From Marinomonas profundimaris (GTDB lineage: Bacteria; Pseudomonadota; Gammaproteobacteria; Pseudomonadales; Marinomonadaceae), in the NCBI RefSeq assembly GCF_000508165.1, contig NZ_AYOZ01000012.1:186001-250000 (forward strand): 64,000 nucleotides of DNA, written 5' to 3'. The translations under genes were made by a program, and so were the position numbers. Under the pieces are notes generated by a model. The model saw only the letters and a list, made by a program, of their open reading frames with translations, ran no database searches and had not been told where the DNA came from. Shown here piece by piece: positions 62,479-64,000 of this stretch (position 1 is the first letter of the stretch; each line of letters opens with the position of its first letter).

Positions 62479-62751
62479 ATGGCTTGGATGTCTTGGACAT
62501 TACCCACCGCACTGTTTTTTATCGGCATTGGGGTGATCTTGGTCGGCATGACCACCTGGCAAATACTCTCACCTTGTGTGGAACGTCGTGGCTTTTTACC
62601 ACTGGCCACCACGCGCGGTGATCGCTTATTCATAGGGCTGCTTAGCAGCGCCTTTATCCACCTCGCATTCGTTGCTTTAACGGATGTGAACATCGCGGTG
62701 GCAACCGTCCTATGCGCATTTTGGATGTTAATTCTAATGCGCTGGGGCTAA
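62479..62751 (+). CDS. DUF2160 small membrane protein of the glycerol ABC operon
   Basis: Protein of 90 residues with two or three membrane segments (LPTALFFIGIGVILVGMTTW; ATVLCAFWMLILMRWG) and the middle motif VERRGFLPLATTRGDRLFIG. DUF2160 genes are characteristic companions of GlpSTPQV-type glycerol importers, which supports the substrate call. Its function is unknown. TAAGGAG lies before ATG 62479. Confidence 0.85.
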   Translation: MAWMSWTLPTALFFIGIGVILVGMTTWQILSPCVERRGFLPLATTRGDRLFIGLLSSAFIHLAFVALTDVNIAVATVLCAFWMLILMRWG

Positions 62752-62835
62752 TCATCTGCGTCCCTAATCAGTAGGAACGATGGATTGTCTGGCACGGAAG
62801 CCAATCAAAATAACTAAACTTTGTTGAGGTAAAAC

Positions 62836-64000
62836 ATGCACTACAATAAAAAGAAAATTGCACTGGCCGCCTTACCCTTTGCTGTGATGTTGCACTCTGC
62901 CAATATTTGGGCAGACGCATACTCTGACGCAGCAGACAAATGGGTAAATAACGAATTCACCGTTTCGACGCTTACCAAAAAACAGCAGCTTGACGAAATG
63001 CATTGGTTCACCGAAGCCGCGAAAAAATTCCGTGGCATGGAAATCAATGTCGCGTCTGAAACCCTAACGACTCACAAATACGAGTCACAAGTGTTGGCCA
63101 AAGCCTTCCAAGAAATCACCGGAATCAAGGTCAACCATGACCTTATCCAAGAAGGCGATGTGGTTGAAAAGCTACAAACGCAAATGCAATCTGGTCGTAA
63201 TATTTACGACGCGTACGTAAACGATTCCGATCTCATCGGTACGCATTTCCGTTACGGTAAAGTCGTGCCAATTTCTGACATGATGAAAGGCGACGGCAAA
63301 GCATATACTTCGCCAACCTTGGATCTAAACGATTTCATTGGTTTGTCTTTCACCACCGGCCCAGACGGCAAACTTTACCAACTTCCTACTCAGCAATTCG
63401 CCAACCTTTATTGGTTCCGAGCTGACTGGTTTGCTCGTCCTGACCTAAAAGCAAAATTCAAATCCATTTACGGCTACGACCTTGGTGTGCCAGTTAACTG
63501 GTCTGCTTATGAAGACATCGCCGAGTTCTTCACGGATAAAGTGAAGAATATCGATGGCGAGCGTGTTTATGGTCACATGGATTACGGTAAAAAAGACCCT
63601 TCTCTTGGCTGGCGTTTCACGGATGCTTGGTTCTCTATGGCAGGCGCAGGCGACAAAGGCATTCCGAATGGATTACCTGTCGACGAATGGGGTATTCGTG
63701 TTGAAAGTTGCCATCCGGTTGGTTCTAGTGTTTCCCGAGGCGGCGCGACAAACGGCCCAGCGGCAGTTTACGCGACAACAAAATACGTTGATTGGTTGCG
63801 TAAGTACGCGCCACCAGAAGCACAAGGCATGACCTTCTCTGAATCTGGCCCAGTGCCAGCACAAGGTGGCATTGCTCAGCAAATCTTTTGGTACACCGCC
63901 TTTACCGCTGACATGACAACCAAAGGTCTTCCTGTTGTAAACGCAGACGGCACTCCGAAATGGCGCATGGCACCATCGCCTGTTGGACCATACTGGGAAG
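62836..64000 (+). CDS. Glycerol-type ABC substrate-binding protein (partial)
   Basis: Periplasmic binding protein (GlpV-like) with a signal peptide (IALAALPFAVMLHSANIWAD). The first 388 residues are in the window and the frame is open at base 64000; the family is about 570-580 residues, so roughly two thirds is present. Visible features: WFTEAAKKFRGMEINVASET, QLPTQQFANLYWFRADWF and the VGSSVSRGGATNGPAA stretch. TTGAGGTAAAAC precedes ATG 62836. Confidence 0.88.
   Translation, partial: MHYNKKKIALAALPFAVMLHSANIWADAYSDAADKWVNNEFTVSTLTKKQQLDEMHWFTEAAKKFRGMEINVASETLTTHKYESQVLAKAFQEITGIKVNHDLIQEGDVVEKLQTQMQSGRNIYDAYVNDSDLIGTHFRYGKVVPISDMMKGDGKAYTSPTLDLNDFIGLSFTTGPDGKLYQLPTQQFANLYWFRADWFARPDLKAKFKSIYGYDLGVPVNWSAYEDIAEFFTDKVKNIDGERVYGHMDYGKKDPSLGWRFTDAWFSMAGAGDKGIPNGLPVDEWGIRVESCHPVGSSVSRGGATNGPAAVYATTKYVDWLRKYAPPEAQGMTFSESGPVPAQGGIAQQIFWYTAFTADMTTKGLPVVNADGTPKWRMAPSPVGPYWE

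Overview
The window looks like chromosomal DNA from a marine gammaproteobacterium of the Oceanospirillales, most likely Marinomonas or a close relative. That identification is inference from protein character, moderate base composition and gene content (ethanolamine, purine-ureide and glycerol use, many chemoreceptors); no rRNA or tRNA gene is present to confirm it.

Layout. 1-2833: end of an ethanolamine block (eutB fragment, eutC, ethanolamine permease). 2917-6987: NCS1 permease divergent from a GntR-family regulator, an allantoin/hydantoin racemase and a PuuE-type allantoinase, with TTGTATACAA-like palindromes between them. 7046-8988: a Fic protein gene wedged between a decayed 3' end of a cupin gene and an intact cupin gene. 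9126-9316: 43-44 bp tandem repeats. 9336-15522: five-gene minus-strand operon (amidase, HpxW-like Ntn hydrolase, TauE-type permease, ureidoglycine aminotransferase, allantoate amidohydrolase), completing a ureide-to-oxamate route. 15786-21181: RpiR-type regulator and a divergent polar amino-acid-type ABC transporter whose first permease gene is broken by a 1,323 bp IS10-like element with a 9 bp target duplication.

21272-28098: GNAT enzyme, ParDE toxin-antitoxin pair, small housekeeping genes, a diguanylate cyclase, and an AraC-type membrane regulator sharing a 25 bp motif with the promoter of a secreted hydrolase. 28238-32424: probable metal (zinc) ABC system with a His-rich permease loop, then alkaline phosphatase behind a four-repeat Pho box. 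32425-37164: TlpA-like thioredoxin, Lys-rich HTH protein, PhhB, Ohr/OhrR with a perfect 28 bp palindrome, DMT exporter, monooxygenase, GST.

37490-41355: two tandem chemoreceptor paralogues followed by a third copy reduced to its sensor domain. 42083-45026: FecBCD-type ABC importer behind a near-consensus Zur box. 45046-56145: mixed signalling and enzyme genes (DUF21 protein, PAS-MCP, M42 peptidase, tannase/MHETase-family esterase, CSS-EAL protein, nitroreductase/LysR pair). 56154-64000: sigma54 activator divergent from a GlpSTPQV-like glycerol ABC operon; the binding protein runs off the window.

The main theme is scavenging of nitrogen, carbon, phosphate and metals, each unit with its own local regulator. 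The best leads are the Zur-type box before a FecBCD importer, the RpiR-motif-controlled oxamate branch, the sensor-only chemoreceptor copy, and the Fic gene flanked by duplicated cupin 3' ends.
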